A stretch of DNA of 64,000 nucleotides from SG8-30 sp963715485. Lineage in GTDB: Bacteria > Pseudomonadota > Gammaproteobacteria > Steroidobacterales > Steroidobacteraceae. The stretch lies in contig OY970244.1 of assembly GCA_963715485.1 (NCBI GenBank), positions 2,976,001-3,040,000 on the forward strand, read 5' to 3'. The notes under the pieces were generated by a model that was given only the letters and a program-made list of their open reading frames with translations, did no database searches and was not told where the DNA came from. The first letter of the stretch is position 1; each line of letters opens with the position of its first letter. Shown one piece after another: positions 8,389-15,702 of this stretch. Made by a program: the position numbers and the translations under genes.

Positions 8389-9612
8389 CTATTTGGCTGG
8401 TAACGGCACTTCGCCGCTCAGGCCCATGGCCCGCTCGATCAGCGCGCGTTTGATCGGACCGGCACGATCCGCGATACCGAGGCCCGTGCGCCGGGCCCAC
8501 GACAGGGCGGGGTCGTCGTTGCTGAACAGGCGCTTCAGGCTATCCATCAACGCCATGGCCGGCAGGTTTTCGGCCTTGCGCCAGCGCTCATAGCGACGAA
8601 GGGGCGCCGAGTCGCCAGGATCAGCCCCTCGCTTGCTCGCCTCGCCCAGAACCTCCGTGAGCGCTGCGCAATCCATCAGCCCGAGGTTGACGCCCTGCCC
8701 CGCCAGTGGATGCACGTTGTGCGCCGCATCGCCCACCAGGGCGATCCGTGGACGCGTGTAGTCGAGCGCATGCAGCAGTCGCAGGGGAAAGGCCGCTCGC
8801 CTGGTAGTGGGCGTGAGCCTGCCGAGAACCGAACCCGAGGCGGCGGTTACAGCGGCCGCAAAGGCGTCATCGCGCAGCGCAACAAGTTCCGCCGCCCGCT
8901 CGGGCGTCGCAGACCAGACGAGCGAGACCCGGCCGTCGGCCAGCGGCAGCAACGCGAGCGGACCCGTAGCCAGGAAGCGCTGCCAGGCCGTGAACGCGTG
9001 ATCCTTCTCCGCCTGCAGATGCGCCACGATCGCGTGCTGGCCGTACTCCCAGCCGCGCGTGTCGATGCCTGCATGTTTGCGTACGGGCGAGTTGGCGCCA
9101 TCCGCTGCTACGAGCAGCGCGGCCGACAGCTTGCGACCCTCTGTCGTGAGGACCGAGATCGCCTCCTCGCCGGGCTCGAGACCGGCCACACCGGCGCGCA
9201 GCAGTGTGACACCGCGCGAAATGGCACGCTCCGTCAGTGCCGCCTGGACCGCGCGGTTCTCCACTATGTGCCCAAGGTCCGGCTCGCCAAGCTCCGCTGC
9301 ATCAAAGCTGATCGATCCGGCCCGCCCGGGAGCGCCGAGCTCGTCCCATACGACCATGCGTTGATAGGGCGCCACGCCGCGCTCAACCACCCGGGGCCAG
9401 GCTCCAACCCGCTCGAGCACGCGCTGCGAAGCGCGCGACAGTGCCGACACCCGCAAGTCGAAGGCCTCTTCGACGCCAGGAAACGAAACCGGCCGAGGCT
9501 CGAGGATGGCCACTCGCAGGTCCTCGGTAGGACGAAAGGCACCCAGCAGCGCCGCCAGTCCGGCGCCGACCATGCCGCCTCCCGCAATGATCAGATCGAA
9601 ATCCCGCTTCAT
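8389..9612 (-). CDS. ubiI: UbiH/UbiF/VisC-family FAD monooxygenase (ubiquinone biosynthesis, UbiI-like)
   Basis: This 407-residue flavoprotein hydroxylase probably acts at C5 of the ubiquinone ring. It begins MKRDFDLIIAGGGMVGAGLAALLG, the FAD-binding GxGxxG region. It also has the DG motif in LVAADGANSPVRKHAG and the second FAD motif GDAAHNVHPLAGQGVNLGL near residue 290. The ATG at 9610-9612 overlaps the ubiH stop (ATGA), so the pair is coupled. Its position downstream of pepP and ubiH is the E. coli visC/ubiI position. Telling UbiI from other ring hydroxylases by sequence alone is uncertain. With Coq7 elsewhere in the window, UbiF is probably not needed. Confidence 0.88.
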   Translation of the reverse strand: MKRDFDLIIAGGGMVGAGLAALLGAFRPTEDLRVAILEPRPVSFPGVEEAFDLRVSALSRASQRVLERVGAWPRVVERGVAPYQRMVVWDELGAPGRAGSISFDAAELGEPDLGHIVENRAVQAALTERAISRGVTLLRAGVAGLEPGEEAISVLTTEGRKLSAALLVAADGANSPVRKHAGIDTRGWEYGQHAIVAHLQAEKDHAFTAWQRFLATGPLALLPLADGRVSLVWSATPERAAELVALRDDAFAAAVTAASGSVLGRLTPTTRRAAFPLRLLHALDYTRPRIALVGDAAHNVHPLAGQGVNLGLMDCAALTEVLGEASKRGADPGDSAPLRRYERWRKAENLPAMALMDSLKRLFSNDDPALSWARRTGLGIADRAGPIKRALIERAMGLSGEVPLPAK

Positions 9613-10853
9613 GCGAGCGGTACGCCGCGCGCAAGGCGGGGCAATTTCCCAGCCAGGCCCATAGTCACCCGGGCAAACGCGCGCTTGGCAGGCGAGGCCA
9701 GGTCGAACAGCAGCAGGCTCGCGCCCCGTGCAGCACGGACCGGCCCGAGCGGGTTGCCGAAAAGGCGGACGAGCCCGTCGGTGAAAGCGATGACCGTTTG
9801 GCGATCGGCGCGCCGCCACTCGGCGTAGCGCTCGAGTACCGCCGCGCCGCCCGGGTCCGCATCCTCGCCCCGCGCAACCAATTCGTCGGCAATCACCTCG
9901 GCAAGTGTCGCAACGTCGCGCAGTCCAAGGTTGAAGCCCTGCCCTGCGATCGGATGCAGGCCCTGCGCTGCATTACCGATAATCACCGCACGCCCTGCAA
10001 CCTGCCGATCGGAGCGAGTCAGTGACAGCGGGTAGGCCGAACGCCTGCCGATTCGTGTGAAACGGCCAAGCCGGTAGCCAAATTTCTGTTGCAGTGCCGC
10101 GAGAAAGGCATGTTCGTCGAGCGCCAAGGTCGACCTCGCGGCCTCAGGCGCCATGGTCCAGACGATCGTGCAGCGTCCGTCGGTGAGTGGCAGCACGGCC
10201 ATCGGGCCATCCTCGGTGAACCGTTCATACGCCACGAAGTCGTGGAACTTCTCCGGGACGACGTTGGCAATGATTGCGTGCTGGTCATAGTCCCAGACGC
10301 TGGCGTCGATGCCGAATGCGGCCCGGACCGCCGACCTTGCGCCGTCTGCGGCGACGACGAGGCGCGCCTCGATGGTCCCCTGCCAGGCGCCCTCGACGGA
10401 GAGCGACGCCCGCTGCGCGCCCGGCTCAACGCCCGTAACACTGGCCGGGCACAGTACTTCGATCCGCCCGGCGGCGCGACAGGCGCCGGCCAGCGCAGTG
10501 CCGAGTACGCGGTTGCTGAGAGTGTGGCCGAGCGCCGGCACGCCCTGCTCCTCGGCCGACAGCCTGGCCATCGCAAACCGGCCGCGGTCCGAGACGTGGA
10601 TGCGCTTGATCGGCGTGGCTTCGGCGGCCACGTGCCTCCAGACGCCGATCCCTTCCAGGATCCGCCGGCTGCCATTCGACAGTGCGGTCGTGCGTTCGTC
10701 GAAGCTTGGCTGACTATCGCTGTCTGCCGGGACCGGTTCGATGACCACCACGTCGAGCGGTAACTCGCGCAAGGCTGCCGCAAGCGACAGCCCAACCATA
10801 CCACCGCCCACGATGGCAATGTCGCAGCGCTTGGTCGTGTTCTCGACGTTCAC
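9609..10853 (-). CDS. ubiH: 2-octaprenyl-6-methoxyphenol hydroxylase (UbiH)
   Basis: This 414-residue FAD-dependent monooxygenase introduces the C1 hydroxyl of the ubiquinone ring. The Rossmann motif IAIVGGGMVGLSLAAAL starts near residue 12. The DG motif VVAADGARSAVRAAFG and the FAD-ribityl motif GNAAQGLHPIAGQGFNLGL are all intact. The start is a GTG at 10851-10853 with no clear Shine-Dalgarno sequence. The gene is separated from pepP by an unusual 480-bp stretch of repeats, whereas in many relatives pepP and ubiH are nearly adjacent. It is translationally coupled to the following ubiI-like gene. Confidence 0.9.
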   Translation of the reverse strand: MNVENTTKRCDIAIVGGGMVGLSLAAALRELPLDVVVIEPVPADSDSQPSFDERTTALSNGSRRILEGIGVWRHVAAEATPIKRIHVSDRGRFAMARLSAEEQGVPALGHTLSNRVLGTALAGACRAAGRIEVLCPASVTGVEPGAQRASLSVEGAWQGTIEARLVVAADGARSAVRAAFGIDASVWDYDQHAIIANVVPEKFHDFVAYERFTEDGPMAVLPLTDGRCTIVWTMAPEAARSTLALDEHAFLAALQQKFGYRLGRFTRIGRRSAYPLSLTRSDRQVAGRAVIIGNAAQGLHPIAGQGFNLGLRDVATLAEVIADELVARGEDADPGGAAVLERYAEWRRADRQTVIAFTDGLVRLFGNPLGPVRAARGASLLLFDLASPAKRAFARVTMGLAGKLPRLARGVPLA

Positions 10854-10899
10854 CTGGGGAGTTTACGCCATGGTGCCACGCCGGCGCGCAGCCAGCCGG

Positions 10900-10955
10900 C
10901 CGGCCCGGACTGCTGCCATAGCGTCATCAGGAAGGCGGGCGCTGGTCGGGCCGGC
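10900..10955. repeat. Intergenic repeat alpha, copy 1
   Basis: This 56-bp unit begins CCGGCCCGGACTGCTGCCAT and ends in TGGTCGGGCCGGC. It recurs 138 bp downstream with a few differences. Its ends overlap the start of repeat beta copy 1. It lies between ubiH and pepP. Confidence 0.85.
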
Positions 10956-11034
10956 GCACGGCCAGGGCGGGGTTCCCCCTGGAGCGACTGTCGGCTTTCG
11001 GAGCGAAAGGGAGAACTCCCCGCCCGCTGCCAGC
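10951..11034. repeat. Intergenic repeat beta, copy 1
   Basis: This 84-bp unit starts CCGGCGCACGGCCAGGGCGG, contains GAGCGACTGTCGGC and the small hairpin CTTTCGGAGCGAAAG, and ends CCGCCCGCTGCCAGC. It recurs 233 bp downstream, nearly identical (copy 2 has CTCCTGG and GGGGGAA variants). Confidence 0.85.
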
Positions 11035-11037
11035 GCG

Positions 11038-11094
11038 CCGGCCCGGACTATTGCCATAGCGTCATCGGGAATGCGGGCGCTGGTCGGGCCGGCC
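11038..11094. repeat. Intergenic repeat alpha, copy 2
   Basis: This is the second copy of the alpha unit. It keeps GCCATAGCGTCATC and GCGGGCGCTGGTCGGGCCGG and differs at scattered bases. It directly follows beta copy 1. Confidence 0.85.
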
Positions 11095-11102
11095 CACACT
11101 GC

Positions 11103-11132
11103 GCTCGCTCGGAAAGGCAGAAACTCGCTCGC
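11103..11132 (-). repeat. 30-bp dispersed core shared with 16451-16480 (inverted)
   Basis: The reverse complement, beginning GCGAGCGAGTTTCTGCCTTT and ending CCGAGCGAGC, matches 16451-16480 at 29 of 30 bases. The core sits in the unique spacer between alpha copy 2 and beta copy 2. It links this mosaic to the inverted-repeat element downstream of rpiA. Confidence 0.85.
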
Positions 11133-11183
11133 TTCGGTGGCCGGCGCTCCCGCGCCCGCGCGGACAGGCGCTGTGCCAGACGG

Positions 11184-11267
11184 CCGGCGCACGGCCAGGG
11201 CGGGGTTCCTCCTGGAGCGACTGTCGGCTTTCGGAGCGAAAGGGGGAACTCCCCGCCCGCAGCCAGC
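11184..11267. repeat. Intergenic repeat beta, copy 2
   Basis: This is the second 84-bp beta unit, again with GGAGCGACTGTCGGCTTTCG and the CTTTCG/CGAAAG hairpin. It ends about 70 bp before the pepP stop. The whole stretch 10854-11336 carries no convincing gene. It holds the order alpha1-beta1-alpha2-spacer-beta2. Confidence 0.85.
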
Positions 11268-11336
11268 CTGCCGGCCCGTCAATCGTCGACGACTAGCCAG
11301 AGCAAGGTTTGCCGGCACCCCGGCGCAGGAGATCGC

Positions 11337-12644
11337 TCAGGCCGCCTGCATCAGTCGCTCGATCTCGTCCGGGTCGGTGGGCACGCCATCGCTCAGCACC
11401 TCGGGATCTCCCTTGGTCGCTGCGACGTCGTCCTCGATCCGGATGCCGATGCCTTGCCATTCCTTGGACACACCCTTGGTGCCCTGCGGTATGTAGATAC
11501 CGGGCTCAACCGTCATTACCATGCCCGGTTCCAGCAGGCGCCACTCCTCGCCGACCTTGTATTCGCCGACGTCGTGGACGTCCATGCCCAGCCAGTGGCC
11601 GGTACGGTGCATGAAGAACTTCTTGTAGGACTCGTCCTTGATCAGCTTCGGTACCTTGCCCTTCAGCAGGCCGAGTTTGACCAGGCCCTGCGTGATCACC
11701 TTGACCGCGGCCTCGTGCGGCTCGTTCCAGTGGTTGCCGGGCCGTGTCTTTTCTATGGCTGCGCGTTGTGCGGCCAGCACGACCTCGTAAACGGCGCGCT
11801 GGGCCGGCGTAAACCTGCCGTTTACCGGGAAGGTGCGGGTGATATCCGATGCGTAGTAGTCGAACTCGCAGCCCGCATCGATCAGCAACAGATCGCCGTC
11901 CTTCATCTGCCGGTCATTGGCGTGATAGTGGAGCACACAGGCATTCGGACCGCTCCCGACGATCGGGTGATAGGAAATATCCGCCTTGTTGCGGTGGAAT
12001 TCGTGGAGGATCTCCGCCATGACCTCGTATTCCATACGACCGGGGGCCGCCAGCTTCATTGCGCGGCGGTGCGCCTGGGCGCCGATCGCACCGGCACGGC
12101 GCATGGCATCGAGTTCAGGTCGGCTCTTGAACAGCCGCATCTCGTGCAGCAGATGGTCGAGGGCCACGAATTCCTGGGGGGTGTGCAGGCCCTTCTTGGC
12201 CTGCGCGCGCAGTCCATTGACCCAACCAAAGACGCGCTGGTCGAATTCCGGGTGAACGCCCATGGTGTAGTAGACCCGCGAACAGCGCTCGAGAAGGCCA
12301 GGCAGGATCTCGTCGATGTCGGCGACGGGAAAGCCGTGATCGGCGCCGTAGTCGGCTTCAACGCCATCCGGCCCCGCCCGCGCGCCGTCCCAGGTCTCGC
12401 GCGCCGGGTCACGGTCGCGAACGAACATCACGAACTCTCCCTGCGGTCGGCCCGGCACCATTACGGCCACCGCCTCAGGTTCGTCGAAACCTGTCAGGTA
12501 CTGGAAATCACTGTCTTGCCGGTAGTGGTACTCGACGTCGTTATTGCGTTGCTTGATGCTGGCAGCGGGCACGATAGCGATCGCGTCCCGGCCCATCATG
12601 CGCATCAACTGGCGACGCCGCCTGGCAAATTCTGTCTTTTTCAT
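11337..12644 (-). CDS. pepP: Xaa-Pro aminopeptidase (aminopeptidase P)
   Basis: This 435-residue metallopeptidase of the M24 pita-bread fold removes N-terminal residues that precede proline. The creatinase-like N-terminal domain carries the Y-RQDSDFQYLTGF segment. The C-terminal catalytic domain has the dinuclear metal ligands in LLIDAGCEFDYYASDITRTF, GHWLGMDVHDVG, MTVEPGIY and GIRIEDDV, all present. Length is close to E. coli PepP (441). It lies downstream of the ygfB homologue by 25 bp and upstream of ubiH as in E. coli, but with the repeat-rich gap after it. Confidence 0.96.
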   Translation of the reverse strand: MKKTEFARRRRQLMRMMGRDAIAIVPAASIKQRNNDVEYHYRQDSDFQYLTGFDEPEAVAVMVPGRPQGEFVMFVRDRDPARETWDGARAGPDGVEADYGADHGFPVADIDEILPGLLERCSRVYYTMGVHPEFDQRVFGWVNGLRAQAKKGLHTPQEFVALDHLLHEMRLFKSRPELDAMRRAGAIGAQAHRRAMKLAAPGRMEYEVMAEILHEFHRNKADISYHPIVGSGPNACVLHYHANDRQMKDGDLLLIDAGCEFDYYASDITRTFPVNGRFTPAQRAVYEVVLAAQRAAIEKTRPGNHWNEPHEAAVKVITQGLVKLGLLKGKVPKLIKDESYKKFFMHRTGHWLGMDVHDVGEYKVGEEWRLLEPGMVMTVEPGIYIPQGTKGVSKEWQGIGIRIEDDVAATKGDPEVLSDGVPTDPDEIERLMQAA

Positions 12645-12669
12645 GAATGCCTGCCCATCAATGGTTGTA

Positions 12670-13230
12670 TCAATGTTGGCTGCCGCTGGCGGGCGCGGAC
12701 CGCGCCCGTTGCGGCGTTAGTTCAGCAAACGCCAGCAGTACCGATGCGCGGACGAACTCCACCAGTTCCATGTAATCCCGCTCGGCTTCGTCGCCGGTTT
12801 CCCCCGCCGCTGCCGTCGCCCGAGCTATCTCGCTGAAGTCCCGAAGGATTTCGTCCAGGTCGCCCGATGGTTGATCCAGCGCCCCAGAACGGCCGAGACC
12901 ATACAGGAAGCCGCTGCACCAGGCCGCAAGCGCGCTGACCCGTGCCTCCAGTGGATCCGTGTCACGTGGCAGCATGGGCTGGAAGTCCATGTCCTCGCCA
13001 TCGAGAACGGCCAGCGTCTCGTCGCGCAGGCTCGAAAGAAGCTCGATCAGCGGTCCGACCAGGGATTCATCGGTATCATCGGGCAGGACTTCTGCGGCCC
13101 ATTCGGCCCCCGCAAAGCCCTGCTGGACACAAAGAGCCCCGCAAAGGCAGCCATGGGCCTCCGCGGTCTCGACACCCGAGCCTGCCTCCTGGAGGGCCCT
13201 CTCGAAATCGCCATATGTAATCGAAGACAT
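12670..13230 (-). CDS. YgfB/YecA-like UPF0149 family protein
   Basis: This 186-residue, acidic, all-helical protein matches the UPF0149 (YgfB) family. Visible signatures are EAHGCLCGALCVQQGF near residue 24 and AWCSGFLYGLGRSG near residue 107. The function is poorly defined; the Pseudomonas homologue has been linked to beta-lactamase regulation. It is the first gene of the minus-strand ygfB-pepP unit and diverges from the zapB-like/zapA genes across about 110 bp, matching E. coli synteny at this locus. Confidence 0.88.
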   Translation of the reverse strand: MSSITYGDFERALQEAGSGVETAEAHGCLCGALCVQQGFAGAEWAAEVLPDDTDESLVGPLIELLSSLRDETLAVLDGEDMDFQPMLPRDTDPLEARVSALAAWCSGFLYGLGRSGALDQPSGDLDEILRDFSEIARATAAAGETGDEAERDYMELVEFVRASVLLAFAELTPQRARSAPASGSQH

Positions 13231-13341
13231 CGGGAATCCAGGGCCCGGCCACCGCTCTGGCGGCTATCCTACCCTGCCTGAACGGCTGCCGGCATCCGGC
13301 TCGCGTTGACCGTGTCTTTGGCACAGTCCCATAATGCGACC

Positions 13342-13575
13342 ATGGCTCAGCAATCCAACAAGTCGACCGTCGAACAGGAACTCAAGCGGCTCGAGCGGCG
13401 GCTCGACGAACTGGTCGGAGCGGTCTCGCAACTCAAGGACGAGAACCGGGCGCTCAAGCAACGCCAGGATGCGCTGTCCGCGGAACGCTCAGCGCTGCTG
13501 GCCAAGAACGAGCAGGTTCGTGCACGGGTCGAGGCAATGATCGGGCGGTTGAAGTCCATGGAGAGTGGAGCGTGA
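13342..13575 (+). CDS. Small coiled-coil protein of the TIGR02449 type (ZapB-like)
   Basis: This 77-residue protein is almost entirely coiled coil, with heptads such as EQELKRLERRLDELVGAVSQ followed by more Leu/Glu/Lys/Arg repeats. Small proteins like this sit directly upstream of zapA in many gammaproteobacteria and are thought to act with the Z ring. That role is inferred from size, coiled coil and neighbourhood. I chose the ATG at 13342, where the conserved part begins, over an upstream in-frame codon. The stop overlaps the GTG start of zapA. Confidence 0.8.
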   Translation: MAQQSNKSTVEQELKRLERRLDELVGAVSQLKDENRALKQRQDALSAERSALLAKNEQVRARVEAMIGRLKSMESGA

Positions 13576-13886
13576 CCAGCGAAGCGACGCGCGTCAGCAT
13601 CCGTATTCTCGAGAAGGAGTACCACGTAGCCTGCCCGCCCGAGGAGCGGCGCGCTCTGATCGATTCGGCGGAATTACTGAATAGCCGGATGCGCGAGATC
13701 CGCGACAGCGGCAAGGTCGTCGGACTGGATCGCATTGCGGTCATGGCGGCGCTGAACATCACCAACGAATTGCTGCGTACCAAAGGTCGCGACGATTCGC
13801 TCGAGACGGACGTGACCGACCGGCTCCGATCGCTCCGTGAGCGGGTCGAGTCGGCGCTGGCGAACGGCCAGCAACTGGAATTGTAG
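13572..13886 (+). CDS. zapA: Cell division protein ZapA
   Basis: This 104-residue FtsZ-ring-associated protein promotes FtsZ filament bundling. Typical features are VSIRILEKEYHVACPPEERRAL near residues 8-28 and DRIAVMAALNITNELL near 53-68, followed by a C-terminal coiled coil. It starts with GTG overlapping the previous stop (GTGA), implying coupled translation with the ZapB-like partner. The 6S RNA gene follows within 40 bp, the same order as in E. coli (zapA-ssrS-fau). Confidence 0.93.
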   Translation: MTSEATRVSIRILEKEYHVACPPEERRALIDSAELLNSRMREIRDSGKVVGLDRIAVMAALNITNELLRTKGRDDSLETDVTDRLRSLRERVESALANGQQLEL

Positions 13887-13923
13887 GATCATGGGTGCAC
13901 CCTTGATGGGTGCACGACGATTT

Positions 13924-14113
13924 GGCGCCGCCTGCGGTGTTCGATGCGGGTCTGGGAACCTCTCGACCCTAATGTGAAAAACCCAGGGGCCCGGTTTAGC
14001 GGCAGCACTGTGCAGATCCGCCTGCGAGCGGGAAGCCTTAACTACCGCGACTTGCCCCACCTGTTGCTCCGTGTCGAGAGCAACGACCGGCAACGGCACA
14101 GGCGGGTGGCGCC
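13924..14113 (+). ncRNA. ssrS: 6S RNA
   Basis: This RNA of about 190 nt lies between zapA and fau, the canonical location. The closing stem pairs GGCGCCGCCTG (13924-13934) with CAGGCGGGTGGCGCC (14099-14113), with a small bulge. The conserved 3' central-bulge strand AAGCCTTAACTACCGCGAC is present (14034-14052), corresponding to GAAGCCTTAAAACTGCGAC in E. coli. 6S RNA mimics an open promoter and sequesters sigma-70 RNA polymerase in stationary phase. Exact ends are estimated from the stem. Confidence 0.9.
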
Positions 14114-14143
14114 TCTCCCCTTCCCAGGCAACCGGGCTTGAAG

Positions 14144-14773
14144 ATGCCAGCGCACGAAGACCGGGGCGCCGTGCGGCGGCGCATGCGGATTGTCCGGCGT
14201 TCAATACCCTCCGCCGAACGCATGGAGGCGGCTGCGGGTGTGGCCGCCAACCTTGCCCGTCTTGGTCTGCCGAGGTCAGGCTCCAGGATCGCGGCCTACC
14301 TGCCGATGGACTGCGAGCTCGACCCCGCGCCAGTCGTCGCGCGGGCACGCGTTCGCGGTAACGAAGTTTACGCTCCGGCCGTAACGAGCTACCGGGGGCG
14401 GCGCATGCGATTCACCTGCCTGCCTCCCGGGGCCGGCCTGCGACGCAACCGCTGGGGAATCGACGAGCCGGAAGGCATCGGCATCAACGGGCGCTGGCTG
14501 GATCTGGTGCTCGTGCCATGCGTGGCCTTCGATGCAACAGGGCAGAGACTTGGCCTGGGCGCAGGATTCTACGACCGCCATTTCGCCTTCCTTACGCACC
14601 GAGGAGCGTGGCGTCGCCCCAGGCTGCTCGGCCTAGCCTACGACTGCCAGCGCGTTGCCGGCATTGAGGCCCGTTCCTGGGATGTCCCGCTCTGGGGAGT
14701 CGTGACGGAGCGCGGCATCTATGGGCATGCCGCGAGAATTGCCCACGGCGCTACTACGGAGGATTCCTGGTGA
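14144..14773 (+). CDS. fau: 5-formyltetrahydrofolate cyclo-ligase
   Basis: This protein of about 209 residues converts 5-formyl-THF to 5,10-methenyl-THF with ATP. Signatures are RRRMRIVRRSIPSAER at the N terminus, IAAYLPMDCELDP near 50, and the MTHFS block DLVLVPCVAFDATGQRLGLGAGFYDRHFA near residues 120-150. I chose the ATG at 14144; a TTG two codons upstream is possible. It follows 6S RNA, a conserved arrangement in which the two are co-transcribed. Its stop overlaps the GTG start of the EVE-domain gene. Confidence 0.93.
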   Translation: MPAHEDRGAVRRRMRIVRRSIPSAERMEAAAGVAANLARLGLPRSGSRIAAYLPMDCELDPAPVVARARVRGNEVYAPAVTSYRGRRMRFTCLPPGAGLRRNRWGIDEPEGIGINGRWLDLVLVPCVAFDATGQRLGLGAGFYDRHFAFLTHRGAWRRPRLLGLAYDCQRVAGIEARSWDVPLWGVVTERGIYGHAARIAHGATTEDSW

Positions 14774-15240
14774 AGCACTGGCTGCTAAAGTCCGAACCCG
14801 ACACTTTCGGCATTGACGCGCTGGCCGCGAGCCCGGAACGAAAGACGCACTGGGACGGCGTCCGCAACTACCAGGCACGCAACATGATGCGCGATGAGAT
14901 GAAGCGCGGCGACCTTGCATTTTTCTATCACTCCAGCTGCGCCGAACCCGCGGTCACCGGTATCGTCACCGTCGTGCGCGAGGGATACCCGGACCACACC
15001 GCGTTCGATTCCGGCAGCAAGTATTTCGACGCCGACAGCGATCCCGCCGCGCCGCGCTGGTTCATGGTGGACGTACAGCTCGTGCGCAGATTTGCGCATC
15101 CAGTCACATTAACGACGCTCCGCCGGCACGCCGAAGGAAAGCTCAAGGACATGTGGTTACTCCGTCGCGGCAACCGTCTTTCCATCACGCCCGTCACTGC
15201 CGCGCACTGGAAGTTCATCAACTCGCTCGCAGGCAAGTGA
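14770..15240 (+). CDS. EVE domain-containing protein
   Basis: This 156-residue single-domain protein of the EVE family (PUA/YTH-like fold) is related to human THYN1. It opens MKHWLLKSEPDTFGIDAL and has the HWDGVRNYQARNMMRDEMKRGD and FFYHSSCAEPAVTGIV segments of the conserved pocket, then WFMVDVQLVRRF. EVE domains are thought to bind modified bases in DNA or RNA. The native substrate here is unknown. The GTG start overlaps the fau stop, so it is translationally coupled to the folate gene, a neighbourhood seen in other proteobacteria. Confidence 0.9.
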   Translation: MKHWLLKSEPDTFGIDALAASPERKTHWDGVRNYQARNMMRDEMKRGDLAFFYHSSCAEPAVTGIVTVVREGYPDHTAFDSGSKYFDADSDPAAPRWFMVDVQLVRRFAHPVTLTTLRRHAEGKLKDMWLLRRGNRLSITPVTAAHWKFINSLAGK

Positions 15241-15417
15241 TGCGCACGCGATGCGCGGCACCGCAGAAAGAAAGCCACTTCGCGTAATTTTTTTTCTTGC
15301 TGCCTAACATGACGCGAGTTACTGCACGATGATGATGACGCCTCGCGTCGAATTATCCGGAGACGATTGCGACCGGCAGAAATCATTGCAACCCACGCAC
15401 GCGCGCGTACCCCTTGC

Positions 15418-15445
15418 TTGCAATCCTGTCAACCATGTATATACT
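15418..15445 (+). promoter_or_regulatory. Predicted sigma-70 promoter of the lysine-rich small gene
   Basis: TTGCAA (15418-15423) and TATACT (15440-15445) are separated by 16 bp, within an AT-richer stretch than the surroundings. The start would be about 15452, giving a leader of roughly 28 nt before the ATG at 15480. Confidence 0.6.
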
Positions 15446-15479
15446 CGCTCCCCGGATTAACCCGACATGGAGATCCATC

Positions 15480-15572
15480 ATGGCGACCAAGAAGAAGGCT
15501 GCGAAGAAGAAGCCGGCTAAGAAGAAGGCGGCTAAGAAGAAGGCAACGAAGAAGGCTGCGAAGAAGAAGTAA
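15480..15572 (+). CDS. Lysine-rich histone H1-like small protein (30 residues)
   Basis: The protein starts MATKKKAAKKK, continues with KPAKKKAAKKKATKK-type repeats and ends in KKK. It has 17 lysines among 30 residues; the rest are mostly Ala with one Pro and two Thr. GGAG lies seven bases before the ATG, a good promoter precedes it and a strong terminator follows. The composition resembles the KAAKK tails of bacterial histone H1-like and AlgP/PhaF-type proteins, so nucleic-acid binding is inferred. The codon pattern (AAG with GCT/GCG/GCA) is regular. It could also be a leader peptide. It has no recognisable globular domain. Confidence 0.75.
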   Translation: MATKKKAAKKKPAKKKAAKKKATKKAAKKK

Positions 15573-15586
15573 TCCTTCGAGCAGCT

Positions 15587-15630
15587 GGAACGGCGGTTGG
15601 TTGATCGAAAGACTTCCAGCCGCCGGTTCC
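15587..15630 (+). other. Long stem-loop in the 3' region of the lysine-rich gene
   Basis: GGAACGGCGGTTGG (15587-15600) can pair with CCAGCCGCCGGTTCC (15616-15630) with one bulge and a G-U pair, leaving a loop of about 15 nt. It lies between the stop codon and the terminator. It may stabilise the short mRNA or form part of a small RNA. Confidence 0.55.
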
Positions 15631-15640
15631 GAAAGCTACT

Positions 15641-15672
15641 GACTGTGCCCGCGAAAGCGGGCACAGTCGTTT
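15641..15672 (+). terminator. Intrinsic terminator upstream of rpiA
   Basis: A perfect 12-bp stem GACTGTGCCCGC / GCGGGCACAGTC with a GAAA tetraloop (15641-15668) is followed by GTTTCC. It closes the small-gene transcript about 30 bp before rpiA. The T tract is short, so termination strength is uncertain. Confidence 0.75.
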
Positions 15673-15702
15673 CCGGATTCCGCAACCGCAGGAAGGGAAA
15701 CC

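Noticed and set aside
10863..11318. Open minus-strand frame of 151 codons between ubiH and pepP
   Set aside because: It is built from the repeated alpha and beta units, has compositional bias only from high GC, and no family resemblance. Read as repeats instead.
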